Part shown: positions 1-29,000 of the stretch, piece by piece
How the letters are laid out: each line of letters opens with the position of its first letter
Position numbering within the stretch: the stretch's first letter is position 1
Origin: Mastigias papua
Taxonomy: Eukaryota; Cnidaria; Scyphozoa; Rhizostomeae; Mastigiidae
DNA: 64,000 nt
Direction: 5' to 3'
Assembly: GCA_964019165.1 (NCBI GenBank)
Contig: OZ025267.1
Span: forward strand, 10,404,389-10,468,388
The notes under the pieces: model-generated
Told to the model about the DNA's origin: nothing
The model's database searches: none
Seen by the model: the letters and a program-made list of their open reading frames with translations, nothing else
Position numbers and translations under genes: made by a program

Positions 1-589
<589 letters not shown>

Positions 590-653
590 TAGCTATTTGA
601 AATAAAAGCACAATTCATTTATTGTTTTGAAGATATGTTTTATTTTCTTGTAG

Positions 654-14206
<13,553 letters not shown>

Positions 14207-16140
14207 AGAACCGGTGATGAAGGTTATGAACTGTGATTTTTATAACATTTTGCAATCATTAATTTCATTAAAAGGTTTACTTTTAAGCCAAAGATCCTTG
14301 ACACGGATCAGCTGACACTTGAAAATACCAAAGTGTATTCAAATTTATCAAAGTATAGTTTAAATATTTAGTTATGTATTTTGATATACCGAATTAATAG
14401 AAGTTCCCTGAATGCCAGTTTTGTAGACGCAGGAAAAACCTTTTAATTGTGGCGCAATTACTAACCTTTTGCGATGCAATTTGTGAACTACTGGTATTAC
14501 TTCCCCTTTTCTTTAGAGTAATTCATTGGTTTTTATTGTCAGAACTGCACGTGTGTTTTCGTATTATGTTACTGGCCTGAATGAAATTCTGAAGTCAGCC
14601 CCTTTTCATTTCTGCTAATTTAAGTGTACGTAGTGGATCGAATGTTAATGTTGATTTGAATAGTATTATTCGTCATAACCTAGCATAAGGTCGTGCCTAA
14701 TTAGGTATAATTCGAAACCTTGATCAAACATTGGAACTGCCTTATATATTAACTTGTGCTGCTATTGATTATGTTATTTCCAGTATGTTTCCTTTGTGCT
14801 ATGAAGTAGATTTGCCACAGGTCATTCAAACCGTTTTGAACTAATTCTTCTTTCCTTGATGCATTTCAATTAAAAATGTTGATTTTGTTGAAAAGTAGCA
14901 ATGGCCCAAGGAGCGTCGGAGTGGGAATATTTGGGTGGCATTGGGGTAAAATTGCCCCCTACCATGGTGAGGACAGCCAAGGGAGGAGACGTGCATCTTT
15001 TAAAACAGTTATGCATGTTAAATAGAGTCATTATTACTTAACGCTGACAGAAGAATATCATATAAATCAGAGCATGTGTGTCATTTTCCGGAAGATTAAT
15101 GTCTGCTGATTAGACGTTAATTCAGTTTTCAATTTTATGATAATCATCTTGGAATATATGAAGAGGCAAACAGATTTTTACTTTTATTAGTTGAAGTTGA
15201 CACTTGAAAGTTCCAATAATGAATGTACTTCTCAATGATTGGCTGTCAATTTCTTTTAAGAAGTTTTCTACACCGAAGTTAGCGTGTCTTAATTTCCTAA
15301 GAGACAACTCATCTGGCCACTTAGGATGGTATTCCTAAATGTTTGCCCGCTCCCTTGCTGTTAATTGGCTTTTGCTTTCCCCACGGCTTTTTAGTTTCCT
15401 TTGGTCATATTCTTCTATAAGAAAAGTATTCCGCTTCATGCCACTGACCTTCCCCCAAATAGTCAGAATGACTATCGTTTTCTAGCAGTTTCTTCAACTG
15501 AGAATATGATGGCACGAAACTTCCCGTGAGAATTTAACCCTTTTTTAGTGAATACGCTGACTTGTGGTATTTTAGAAAGTCTGTTATCCAATGAAGAATG
15601 AAGAATAACAGAACGCATTGGGCCAATGATTTCCTATGATTTTTCTTTAGTTGGCTTCTTATGTAGAATGGCTTTATAAGTTACCGCCTTGATTTTTATC
15701 GGAGTATCAATCTCTGTTAGATGTTTATTTCCAAGCGCTTACTATTATGTAATTACAGACATTAAATTTTTTGAAATACCCTCATTAACAGAAGACATGT
15801 AATGTGCTATAAATATCTGGGCTGTTGTTAATTTGCTTATTCTAATTTTTTCGTCTGTATATATGCCGGTATGTTATGAATTAGAGAACGTAATGTATCA
15901 ATTGCCTTTCTTCAGTGTGCCTGCACTTGCAACCCTATTAGATATTACTCTTTAGATTATCCAAATAGGAACAGAAATAGAGTGGTACATGTGGGAGTGG
16001 AGCTAGCATTCGATAAGTGTATAGATGGTGGGTAGAATGGCCATAACCTGCGAGCATGTGAATACGTATGTGGCAGGTAGAGAAGAGCCAACCAGTACGA
16101 AGAGTGTGCAAGGAAAATAAACTCCGTTACTTTCTGACTT
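14207..16140. other. KIDINS220 3' flank; no gene
   Basis: This contains the 3' UTR and intergenic DNA. No canonical AATAAA stands out just after the stop, although ATTAAA-like sites occur near 14266 and 14868. I see no coding frame or transposon end. Confidence 0.55.
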
Positions 16141-16519
16141 ACTTGCTTTGTTATACCAAGATTACAAATTTGAAATGATTCCTATAATAGTCGGTGCATT
16201 GGGCTCCGTCCCTAAGGAATTGAAAACCAACCTGGAAAATTTGAACTTTAATGAGAAAGAAGTAGAAAGCATTACAAGAAAATTACAGGGTATATCGGTC
16301 TCAGACACTGTGAAAAGCATGAAAACTTTTTTGGGATTCAAAATGTAGAATCGAATCTAGAACTGACTGATGTTTCTTATCCGCTGTAGCCTTACTTTTT
16401 ATTTTTTAACTTTGAAACATCTATTTGCTCGTTCCTTGTTCTATTGTTTAGAACCGGACAATTTTTATTGTACATACTATTGTGATAATGGAATATATTG
16501 AATGAAACTTACTTACTTA
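16141..16519 (+). mobile_element. RLE-type LINE 3' end, copy A
   Basis: The frame 16148-16348 encodes YKFEMIPIIVGALGSVPKEL then a charged tail ending LGFKM. This is the last segment after the restriction-like endonuclease of R2/NeSL-type non-LTR retrotransposons. It is followed by a 3' UTR and a short (CTTA)n tail at 16506-16519. The 3' UTR matches 25960-26060. The copy is 5'-truncated. Confidence 0.7.
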
Positions 16520-16929
16520 CTGGAGACACAGACTCAGAACAAACCTCCGTGCTGTGCGGACGCACTACACAGAGCAGAAAACATTGATGCTTGTTTCTGG
16601 ATTTCTCGTACCTTTTGCTGCTGTCATTGCATTTTAAGGCATTGTCTTGGAATGGGAAAAGATCCCCTTTGAGTTTATTTGATCAGAGAAGGAAGTCAAC
16701 TTGATACAAAGTGTTTGATAACTTCGTTTTGATGCTCTTTCTTCTTAAACCATTGCAGTATCGTATGAGGATTTGTATATATGCTACAAAAAAGCTAAAG
16801 ATGGCGCAAGAATTGGATACATGAATCGCTTGAAAAAGCTTTGAAATGAAATTCATCCTGAACTGGCCTACGTACTTTTCGTGGCAAAAACCTAAGAGAT
16901 CAAGCAAGCCCAATCGAAAAACGCCAGAT

Positions 16930-18770
16930 CGCTGTGACAACTCGATCTGCTCAACAAAGGAGATTAACTGTTAACAATGATCAGAATATGTCAACGGCCA
17001 ATAAAACTGATGATAATTCAGACAAAAGCATTGATATCCCTACCCCTGAGGGACATCAGAATTTAATAAATGATAGACATAACAACCCCACCTCACAATT
17101 TAATCAAAAACTGAGAGAAGAATTAAGATCTTTGTTGTTGGCAATTTCACGACGTATCATGGTATGAGTATCAATCAGTGAGTGCTATTGACAAAACCAA
17201 ATAAAAAAATTCGATAAAGACACACTTCATAAAGTAGATTCCATCATGCAAGAACACAAAGCATCATTGAGTAATGTATGACTATGGGAGATTAATTGTT
17301 CGATATATAGTATGGCAATTTCTTGTAAATAGTTGACTGGTGACATTAGTGTGAATAACAATCAAAAATTACTATAAGAAAGACGAACAGAAGTGGATTG
17401 TGAACATGAAAAATAACATTGACTGAATAAGGAAATTGATAGCACATTCCAAAGTAGTCATTCAGTTTTTAAAAAAGGCAATCATTTCACAAAATGCCAG
17501 GAGGCTTTAAAATAAAACTTTAGAAGAAATTTTGAAATTCAAGGCGTAATATTTTGGAAACGTAGTTCACTACCTTGAAACAGGACCTTAGAAGCAAAAC
17601 TAAAAGATTGAGAAAGCAAAAGAAGCTTTATATGCGAAAGAAAATCAACTGGCCGAAACCCGAAAAACTCTATTGGTTGTTGACAGGAGAAACCATTGAA
17701 ACAAATAATATTCCAAACAAGGAGGAGGTTGAACATTTTTGGGAGAGCAAGAAGAAATTATACTATCACAAGGAAGATACTTCACAAAGCAATCCAAAAA
17801 ACGAATATCATCTTATTGGTTCAAAAACCTGACAGGATACAGAGATACTCTTTCATGTCAATTCAGCATCATGGGTCACAGTGATCAACCTTTGCCTATA
17901 TGGTTTAGCGGCACTCCCACAATACTGCTACCTAAAAGCCAGGAAACCCATTTCGCAAAGAACTATAGACCGACTGCCTTTCTGAATATTCAGTACAAGC
18001 TAAATACCAACTGTATCAATACATTTGTAACAGATCATACCGAAAGAAATTGTATTATAACTCAAAGACCAAGTTGCTGTTAAGAAAGGAGTATAGAGTG
18101 CAACAGAACAATTATTGATAAATAAAAATATAAAAATATCCTCAATGAAGTAAAAGTCAAACGGCGAAATCTTTATACTTTGTGGCTTGATTACAAGAAA
18201 GCTCTTGATTCAATTCCTCATTAATGGCTCCTTTATGCCTTCAAATTAACAAAAGTTCCTGACTATTTGATAACAGCCATCAAGAACCTAACTGAGTCAT
18301 GGTATACGAGACTCCACCTTTATGGAAAAGATGCGTATCACCACAAATCTGATTGAAGTCCTAAAAGGATTTATCAAGGGGAAAGTTTGTCTGTTATTTT
18401 ATTTGTTTTGTCTTTGAATCCACTTTCGCATTTGCTACAAACATCGCCAACATCATCACACCCACAACCTCTTTGTGGATGATTAAAAATTATATAGTGG
18501 AGACATAAACACGCTGAAATATCAGCTAAGCATCATCATGACATTTTCAAATGATATTACAATGAAATTTTGCGAAGACAAGTGCTCCCACCTTTATATT
18601 AAGAAAGCAAGAGTTGTTGATTCTATAAAGCCCCTGGCAGTTAATGGTTTAAAGATTACATCTTGGAGATCGGGTGACCATTACAAATACCTTTGTAACG
18701 TAAACGGGATCTCATTCGGTGGCCGCCAAGTCTTCGATGTTCGAGCCTTCAAGCCTAGGCCATAGGCCTA
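16930..18770 (+). mobile_element. RLE-type LINE, degenerate N-terminal and reverse transcriptase region
   Basis: Broken frames read in order: an N-terminal polar region (QFNQKLREELRSLLLAISRR); EEVEHFWESKKKLYY; ILLPKSQETHFAKNYRP (entry to the RT fold); LDYKKALDSI (motif A region); GESLSVILFVLSLNPLSHLL (motif B); LFVDD (motif C, intact Asp pair); and FSNDITMKFCEDKCSHLYIK with the thumb after it. Many stops and frameshifts make it non-functional. Nothing recognisable occupies 16520-16930. Confidence 0.75.
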
Positions 18771-18923
18771 GGCCTAAGTTAGAAACAAAGGAGAGAAACT
18801 TCTGAAGCAGCCATTCAAAGAGACTGACGTCCTAGACGACGAGTGAAGTATCGCATGACTTGTTCCATTCTTTGCATGTTCTATTTAGCTAGACATTGCC
18901 ATATGGCAAAAAATTTATATTTT

Positions 18924-19085
<162 letters not shown>

Positions 19086-19434
19086 CGGCGATAAATTCCA
19101 ATGTATCTTCTACCGTACCAAAGTGATCAACAATGTAATGGAGCTATATGATAAGATAAACGAGAAGAAAAATTAGAACATACTTGAATACACCTAACTG
19201 ACTAGAACCAAACCCCCCTCCCTTACCTTTGGGAGATATATCCAATATTCTCCTCTAATGTTGACATCCTTGTAATCAGAAAAACAAAAGAAACCACCAA
19301 ACTACAAATGGCATTGCAATGTAATTTGAAAAATTAGTTGTTAGACCCAGTTTTCCTTGAAAGAATTTCTATAGCACTCCTGTGTTTGTATACAAGTATG
19401 TTCTAATTTTTCTTCTCTTGTTTTTTGAAACTTC

Positions 19435-19438
19435 ATAT

Positions 19439-19535
<97 letters not shown>
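19435..19535. repeat. (TA)n microsatellite
   Basis: TA run with one AA step near 19450. The 350 bp between this array and the previous one hold nothing that I recognise. Confidence 0.97.
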
Positions 19536-19537
<2 letters not shown>

Positions 19538-19621
19538 TCCAGTAATTAAGATACAACAGTAAACCTCTCTATTTGAAGGTAGTTTACAGTTGGCTACTTG
19601 TGGTACAATACACTAATATAT

Positions 19622-20892
<1,271 letters not shown>

Positions 20893-20925
20893 TCTAAACG
20901 AAAAGGGTCCTGGTACAGTAAAAGA

Positions 20926-21222
<297 letters not shown>

Positions 21223-21462
21223 AATGGTGTTTGGCATGAAATAGATGGACGTCCAAGAGGGGGAGGGGGTCATTGGAAACGGACAATATCGGACAATAGG
21301 GGGGAGGGGGGTCTAAAAATTCAACTTTTTAACGGACGTCCTTTGTGAATGACCCCTAACAGGAATTAACACAAATACGCCATTCCAAAACGCAACATCA
21401 AAAGTAAAGCGACACGACATAAAATACAGATTAATCTAAGACATAGAACACCAATATGCTAC

Positions 21463-22110
21463 ACCTTGGTATTCGAACTCGCGACCCCTGACTTTGTACG
21501 TCGGTGCTCTACCAACTGAGCTATCGGGCCACGCTTCCAAATCGTTGCTCAAGTGTGGGTCATTTGCTCGCACCGCCCCTCTCTTAACCAATTTGCACAG
21601 GGGAGCCATCGCAGCTCCATCGCAATGTGCATTGGACCTGCTGTTGAGAGAGAGGACTGCTCACACCAGAGGGGCCATCGCAGCCCCATCGACTGGATAG
21701 AGTTGAGGAAAGCTTAGTAGAAGCAACAGGGTTTGAAAGAAATGAAAAGTGAAAGTGCGAGAAAATAACCGACCCGAGCGGGATTCGAACTCGCAGCCCC
21801 TGACTTTGTACGTCGGTGCTCTACCAACTGAGCTATCGGGCCACGCTTCCTCATCGTTGCTCAAGGGTAGGTCATTTGCTCGCACCGACGTACAAAGTCA
21901 GGGGTTGCGAGTTCGAATCCCGCTCGGGTCGGTTATTTTCTCGCACTTTCACTTTTCATTTCTTTCAAACCCTGTTGCTTCTACTAAGCTTTCCTCAACT
22001 CTATCCAGTCGATGGGGCTGCGATGGCCCCCCTGGTGTGAGCAGTCCTCTCTCTCAACAGCAGGTCCAATGCACATTGCGATGGAGCTGCGATGGCTCCC
22101 CTGTGCAAAT
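21463..22110. repeat. tRNA-derived SINE copies folded as a large hairpin
   Basis: Three tRNA-like heads are present: 21463-21530 (-), 21771-21842 (-) and a 3' half at 21883-21934 (+). Arms 21591-21818 and 21883-22110 are near-perfect inverted repeats of 228 bp around a 64-bp spacer. The body contains a doubled GCGATGG...CTGCGATGG motif. Repeated tRNA-like heads with a shared non-tRNA body indicate a SINE rather than tRNA genes. Confidence 0.75.
21771..21842 (-). ncRNA. tRNA-like SINE head
   Basis: On the minus strand it folds as a 72-nt cloverleaf: acceptor GGCCCGA/TCGGGTC, D arm GCTC/GAGC, anticodon arm CCGAC/GTCAG with loop GTACAAA, and T arm with TTCGAAT. Both A and B boxes of an internal Pol III promoter are recognisable (TAGCTCAGTTGG and GAGTTCGAATC). 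The anticodon reads ACA, which is not used by normal eukaryotic tRNAs. I therefore call it a SINE head, not a tRNA gene. Confidence 0.65.
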
Positions 22111-22961
22111 TAGAGACTTTAAGAATATGAAACATGAAAGCAGGCTCATATCAGTATACCAACCAGGGGCGGATCGAGACATTCTCAACGTTCTCATTTG
22201 AGAATGTCAGATTTTCCAGCGTCCAGATTTTCGAGCTTTACCAAGCCACGGTGTGCCCTGAGGCAGGAAAAAGTAAAAATCGCATATTTCTGTATCTGCA
22301 ATTGCTCACTGCTTCTAAATGCACAATAAACTGAGCTGAAATAAGCTTTTTTGAATTATTAAATCATCATTTACCGATGTTGTGTGAGACTGGTTTGAAT
22401 GCGCCCATTTTCGTTCTTCTTGCGAACTGGAGGTGTTCGAAAACCCAGTAGAATTGGTGATATGGAGAAATATCTATACCTAAGATATGCTTTGCAGGTA
22501 AGCTGTTGAAGTTAACTAAAAAATCCTTTTTGCTTTTGGCATATAGTTATAAATACCACTTGAAATACGTTTCTTTGACCGGATTATCTATTTCACTTAG
22601 CGCTAGTGAATATCTATTAAATATTGAGAATATGCTACGCAAGTTTCTTACAGCCTGCGCATCTAAACAGTACTGGTTTTTGTTCGCTTGAGAAGGTAGA
22701 TCTGAGCTGGTTAGACGAGGTCCAAAATACATAGCAACGGCCTTTTCAAGGTACTCTTTTTATGAGGTAGGCCTGGACGATTTTAAAACTAATTCCTTGC
22801 CTGTTCAGAGGAGAAATTTCATTGAGAATCAACAGAATTCAGGGGGTGGGTATACATGACTATTTGGAATTTACCGTGCACCTATCCATGTGAGTTGTCT
22901 GTTGGATGAAATAGCTCAGTGCAGGAGAAAACTATCTTTCGTTAGCAATCGATCTGAAATA
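22111..22961. other. Intergenic; nothing firm
   Basis: A GGGGCGGATCGAGAC block near 22165 resembles a common hAT-like end, but no partner is visible. The remainder has no recognised feature. Confidence 0.45.
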
Positions 22962-23055
22962 ATGGAATTTTCAGAAGAAGCCAAGCACCTATTGATGAAG
23001 GGAGATGTCGAACAAATTATGATGGAATATAGTTCTAGTAAGCAGCTTTCTCTAG
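22962..23055 (+). CDS. Unrecognised gene, exon 1 (inferred)
   Basis: This encodes 31 residues rich in Glu, Lys and Met. The upstream sequence is open in frame back to a TGA near 22859 but has no earlier ATG, so this ATG is the likely start if this is a first exon. It could instead be an internal exon. Confidence 0.5.
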
Positions 23056-26000
23056 GTAAGTGTTGTCACAGGATGGCTTGATCGCAAGTAATAGTGGATA
23101 CTCATGCTTTTTCACAGACATGCAGTCAAAATCTCTATTTCCGGTCCATTGAGTAAATGTGGATAATGGAGAAACTGCCCCCCCCCCCCCCTGTATTATA
23201 TCTTTTACCAGGTTATCTTTTACTTTTTGACTGTTTACTAGTCGTTCACAGCAGCCTGTAGTCAGCATATACAAGTTTGTTTACTTGATTGCTGGCTGAA
23301 TACGAGTCTGGCCGGTGTCAGTTGACATTGAGTATAAACACAGCTGTACAAATATGTTCTTGAGGGACAAAGGGTTGGGGAGCGGAGGGTTAAGGTTAGG
23401 CTAGATTGTGTGTTAGAAATACTATCAAGTTCCCACTGGACAGATACAACGAAGAGTCATCCTCACTTCCGCATACAAGATCGCACCAATATTTGTAAAC
23501 GCTGTAGGGATTTGTAAGCAAATTGATGAGTGTTTTTTTCGCTGTAATTTCTCTCCCATGCACAATGACACAAATAACTTGCTTTTGGCAGCTCATATTA
23601 AGGGATATATCTTTGTTCAAGACAATTTTCCTTTTATACTTGATCATTCTATAAGAAATATACACTTTTTGAATGGGATGCAAACTTTCCCCCTTCAGCC
23701 TGGATGTTTCTTAATACTTTGTCAAATCCAATCTTAAATGGTTCATACGTGTTTCTTAAATTTCTTGTAGCAGCAGAGGCTCATCATAGTTCATCTTTGA
23801 TATAGAGACACTTATTCTAACAGAATCACAGGGTGATGTGTAGCTCTTTGATTTGAATGCCATCGAAATAGAGGCCCAGTTGCTTGGACAATTGTTAAAA
23901 TTGTTGCTATGTCAATTAGTTCTGTATGCTAAGAAATTCTTCTCTGGGATAATTAACAAAATTGGAATTCTGGAACATGGGTAATTCCTTGACGTGGGGT
24001 TGCATCTTATACGGTAGGGCAGTAGTACCCTGTCAAAACGAAATTTCCCAGCAATAGCTTTTATAGAGGTAGAAGTTATTTTTGATTCTGTAAGTAAAGT
24101 GACATTGACTAGTCTGTGATATTTCTGCCATAGCTGTCAAGGATATGGTAAATTTTTGGGTGTGGTTCTTCGGTGTGGTTTTATATTTTGAAACTTTGAG
24201 AATGTCAGAAAATTTGCTGGATGCACCCCTGGTGCCAACACCTGAAGCTTAACTCTGAGCGAAACCACATTTTAGAGTATGCTAACGAGTGTGAAGAAGA
24301 ATCGATTAAAAGAGTATCCCAGGATATTCTGAGAAATGCTAACATAAAAGCTGAAACAAAAGAGAAACCAAAAGTATTGAATAGAAGGTTTAATGCTACA
24401 AAGGCGATTGAGCATGATGAGAGATATACACGCAAGATAATGCACGGATTCTTCCAAATAAAGATGAAAATTGGTGCAAACATTGATTTCCACACAAGCC
24501 TCAGTCAATCAAAGAACAGGCATACATCATCTACCTTTGCTGGCTACATCAATGCATTCATCGGCCAAGAAATTCCTATAAGATATTTGCAACACAAACG
24601 GCAAGCTGATCATGGCATAGAACCAACCACTGATAAATATTGCAGGTTATGCCATGCAAGTGCAGAAGATGTAGTACATGTGATCAGTCGCTGTCCACAC
24701 GTGTCAGCAAGGTATTATTTGCCATTGCGACAAGATGCTTTGGCAAAACATTTACTGACAGCCATACACGTTTTTTCAAAAGAAATAAATTCTCCGCTTT
24801 CAGCCTGGATGTTGCTTGATATATTACCAATTTCAGCCTCAAATGTTTCTTAAATGTTTCTTAAAATTCTTGAAGCTTTTAGTAACAAAAAAACACGATG
24901 ACAACCTAGTGCAGCCAGAGGGTCTGCCAAATTATCAAATCCTGAGTCTTCACTTTAGATCCAACATCAAGCAATCCAGATAAGCAGGAGCTGGATGATG
25001 TTTTGCCACAGATTGTTGGAGACGAGCCTATCAAAATGATCGAGAGTGAAGGATTGGAGGAAGAAATGAGTGTAGAAGTAGATCATGATGGAGGCACTGT
25101 TGGTCTCTTGCAATCCTTTTAAGACTTTTTTAAACATTTTCATACAGTAGTTAAAAACAGTTAAGAGATGGATGTCATATGAACTTATTGTACCCAATAA
25201 AAAATTTCTCACCACAAATATTTTTTCAAGTTTACTTTCCAAGCTCAACCTGTTCATGTTTCTTAAATGTTTCTCAATTCCTGGCTAATTTCAGCCTCAT
25301 GTTTCTTATTGGCATTTCTTAAATAAAAAACTTATAATTATAAAGAATCACCCTGAACAACAATACCATCACTCTAAAGAACCTGAATATATCTACAAGA
25401 TAGATCATTATGACTACTGGTGAAATTTGCCAATAATAACAGCTTCGAAAGTTCCTCACAATAAGCCTGACTTAATCATGTGGGACAAATTGAAGAAAAC
25501 AATCACTGTAATCGAGTTCAGTTGCCCATCTGATGTTAACATCTCCAATAAGATCCAAGACAAAAGAAGCAATTATGCACCGTTATAACGAAACATGCAA
25601 ATCCTTTATACTGGTTGTCGCTTTGAAATGTTACCTACACTAGTTGGAACACTTGGATATATACCGTCGTGCCTCTTCAACTACATGACTGTCCTTTTAT
25701 TTTATAAGAAAGAAGCTTTGAAACCCACTAACAAAATGCAATTGTATCTAAAGGAACAGTTTAACTTTTAAGCTATCCGAACTCTAGCGATAAATATTAG
25801 CATTTATTTGAGTAAGATGAGCTGCTTTTGGGTTTATTGCGAAATTAGTAATCAAATAATCTAATAATCAATCTTGTCTTGAGGTTTGAGACCGGTTGGT
25901 TTCTTTTTTTGTATAAAATGCTAATTGTCAATGAATTATATATATGAAGCATACTTACTTACTTTTTAATTTTGAAACTTTTATTTGCTCTGTCCTTGTT

Positions 26001-29000
26001 CTATTGCTTAGAACCTGACTATTTTACATACTATTGTAATAATGGAATATATGGAATCTTATTTAAATCAACATAATGCAAGCAATTTTATCTGGTGGAA
26101 CAGCTAAAATCTGTAAAAAATTCCAAAAAATTTAAACTATCCGAACTCCAGTGATAAAAATTAGCATTGATTTGAGTAAAATGTGCTGCTTTTGGGTTTA
26201 TTTCGAAATTAGTTTTTGAGATTTAGTAATCAATTTTGTCTCGGGTTGAGACTGGTTGGTTTCCTTTGTTGTTGTTGGCAGGATCAATCATTTTTTAACG
26301 AATTATGCAGAAAAAAATTATGATAACTCAAGAGCAAGTTGCAGGTATATGAGGAATATAGAGGACAACAGAACAATTATTGATTAATAAAAGTATACTT
26401 TAGGAAATGAAAACAAAAAAACGCATTCTTTATAGTGATTGTCTTGACTATAAGAGAAATTTCAACTCAATCCTACATAAATGGCTCCTTTATGCAGGTA
26501 AACTAGTAAAAGTTCACGACCATCTGATAAGAGCTACGAATAATCTAGCATAGTCATGGTGCATTAAACCTCACCTCAGTGGATAACCTGGCACTACCAT
26601 CACAGATCCGAATACTAAAGTTCTGAAAGGAATATAACGAGGAGATAGATTGTCTATAATTTATGTTGTCTCTGAATTTACTCTCCCATATGCTGCAAAA
26701 GGACCAAAAGGGTCATCCATAAAATGCATACGCAGTTAGGGGACGGATCAGACCATGAGCGTAGAGTTGCGCTCATTGGGAACTTTTTGATCAAGTGAAC
26801 ACGTACATATTTTCATTCTTTGTAGTTCAGTTTTTTAGATCTCTTTAGTTCTCTCCATTATAACGTAATTTGCTGGAATATTATACGGAAAATGAATCAA
26901 AATCAAATGTCCCATGTGTTTATTTCGAGGCAATATATGAAATGCAGGTTGATCATGCCGTTAAGATCCGAATAGCTTCTACAGAAGAGAATCAAGTACA
27001 AGATCTATCCAGCCTATGATACAATCAAACACCGAGCTACTACCAGTAACCTAGGCGATTGAAGGTTGCATATTGTTGGTTAGGAATTCAATTTAGAGGA
27101 AAACAAGAACAGAACAGAGAAGAAGAGAAACGGAAAAAGGATTTCATACATAAATATTTCAGATAGAAAGAGTTCTTCACAAGACATGCGCTTTGCTATT
27201 TCAGTCTAGTTTTGCAATCATTTGATGGTCTATTTGATGGCTTTAGTAATCAGTCAGATAATAAAAAAAATGAAATAACATATAGTGATGACTTTTATGT
27301 TATTTCCAATATTATATAGTAAATGAATCCATTCTCATACCATTGAAAGTAAGCCTGTATACATAGATATAGATAATGGTGAAATAAGCATTAATTCTAA
27401 AAAGTATTGTAAAATGGATTTAGCTGGCAATTTTTACGGTACCATAATGGTTGATTCAAATAAAAAATATAAAGTATTTTATCAAGCGATTTAACAACAG
27501 ACTTTAATTCACCTATATGGCTCAACTATGGTAATAGGGTCGTACGTAGTTCAGATCATAGTATAAGAATAAATCTAGGATATGACATAAAATTCGATAA
27601 CACTAAATTATCAGTTGATCCTGATGCACTTATAAATAATTCAAATGGTCTTACGATTACCATGCAATTTATCATCTGATTTCACTAAAGAGCCACTTTC
27701 TGGTAAAATATAGGTGAATCGATATCATAGAATAGCAAGAATTAACAATCAAATTCTGGAAAAAATATATAATAGCACAATAAAATATGATACAACAAAC
27801 AAACAATAAATTGATGGTTAATATGTATCCATTCAGAGGCGGATCCAATGTGCCTTCAGTACCTTATGGAAGGCAATCATTTTGTCTCCAACTGGAATAA
27901 GTTGTCTCAATTTTTGGAACTGTGTGGATCAACTCATTCTTTCTATACCAGCCTCCAATACTGAATCCCTGTGCACCTTCGTACTGATTGATGAATCTTC
28001 TTTTATCTTTTGTTGCCCCCATTGTTTTGCCTAGTACTCAGAGTAAGAGTATTGATCAATGATGTTACTGGGAATAATTGATAATCATAAATCTTAATCT
28101 TTTAATACGTATTGAAATTTGATAATTCATGCGGTGCAAGTGTTGTACGGCAGATTGCATACTTTACCTAGCTGGCCCCAAAAGCTTTTCATGAAAGGTT
28201 TTGAGACCGATTCTGGTTTAATCTGGTTTAATTGTTTTAAGGAGAGGTTGTGCGGCAGATCATGATTAACGAAAGACAATGGATATCTGCCATACAACTG
28301 CCTCACAACTGCCGCACAACTGCCGCACAACTGCCGCACAACTGCCGTACAACTACTTCACAATTTCTTTGAATGAACATGAGTGAATCAAGTGGATTTG
28401 CATAAACACTATAGCCTCACTTGGCAAGTGATATGCGAGGACTGTCCTTACCATTGGGGAACAAGCAGTGAAAGTGTACAATGGATCTTTCGGGGAAAAT
28501 TGACAAGCTCGTTGACTTCAAGGAACCAGACCAACTTAGAGAACTTTCGACGGCGGAGTGGAGGGGCTAGACCAAACTGCTTCCTGCTGCGAGGTAGTTC
28601 ATTGCATCATTCTCTACTAAGCAAAAGTTCTGGCACAGCCATGAGAGGGCTAAGTTTATCTTCTTACAAAAAAGTGATCAAATTTTTTATCAGAATATAC
28701 ACCATGTTATGACTTTATGCCTAGAAAAAAGCTACTCAAAAATGGAACAACATAATCTTTAATGTTTTCATGGATTTCAGAGAAAGTTTACTGCTCTATG
28801 CAGCGAGTGTGGCTTTGGTATAGTGGTGTCTGGAATGATTTGTTTTTCTATCTGTTTTGGTTCGATCTTATTATGTTTATTAGTTGAAGTTTGATCTTAA
28901 TTATGGACGCTGGGTTTATGTTTCAATGTAGATTGTACGTAGATTATTGACAGAAATGAAATCTGAAATCAAAAAATTAGAATACATTTTTATTGCATTT

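Noticed and set aside
635..653. ATG at 635 as the KIDINS220 start
   Set aside because: It lies in the polypyrimidine tract of a 3' splice site; homology begins after 653 and the KAP domain is already under way.
21771..21842. Functional tRNA gene
   Set aside because: The cloverleaf is good, but the anticodon is ACA, copies are repeated with a common body, and one is half deleted. This fits a SINE head.
28288..28355. CRISPR-like array
   Set aside because: The 11-bp units are directly adjacent with no spacers, so this is a minisatellite in a eukaryotic genome.
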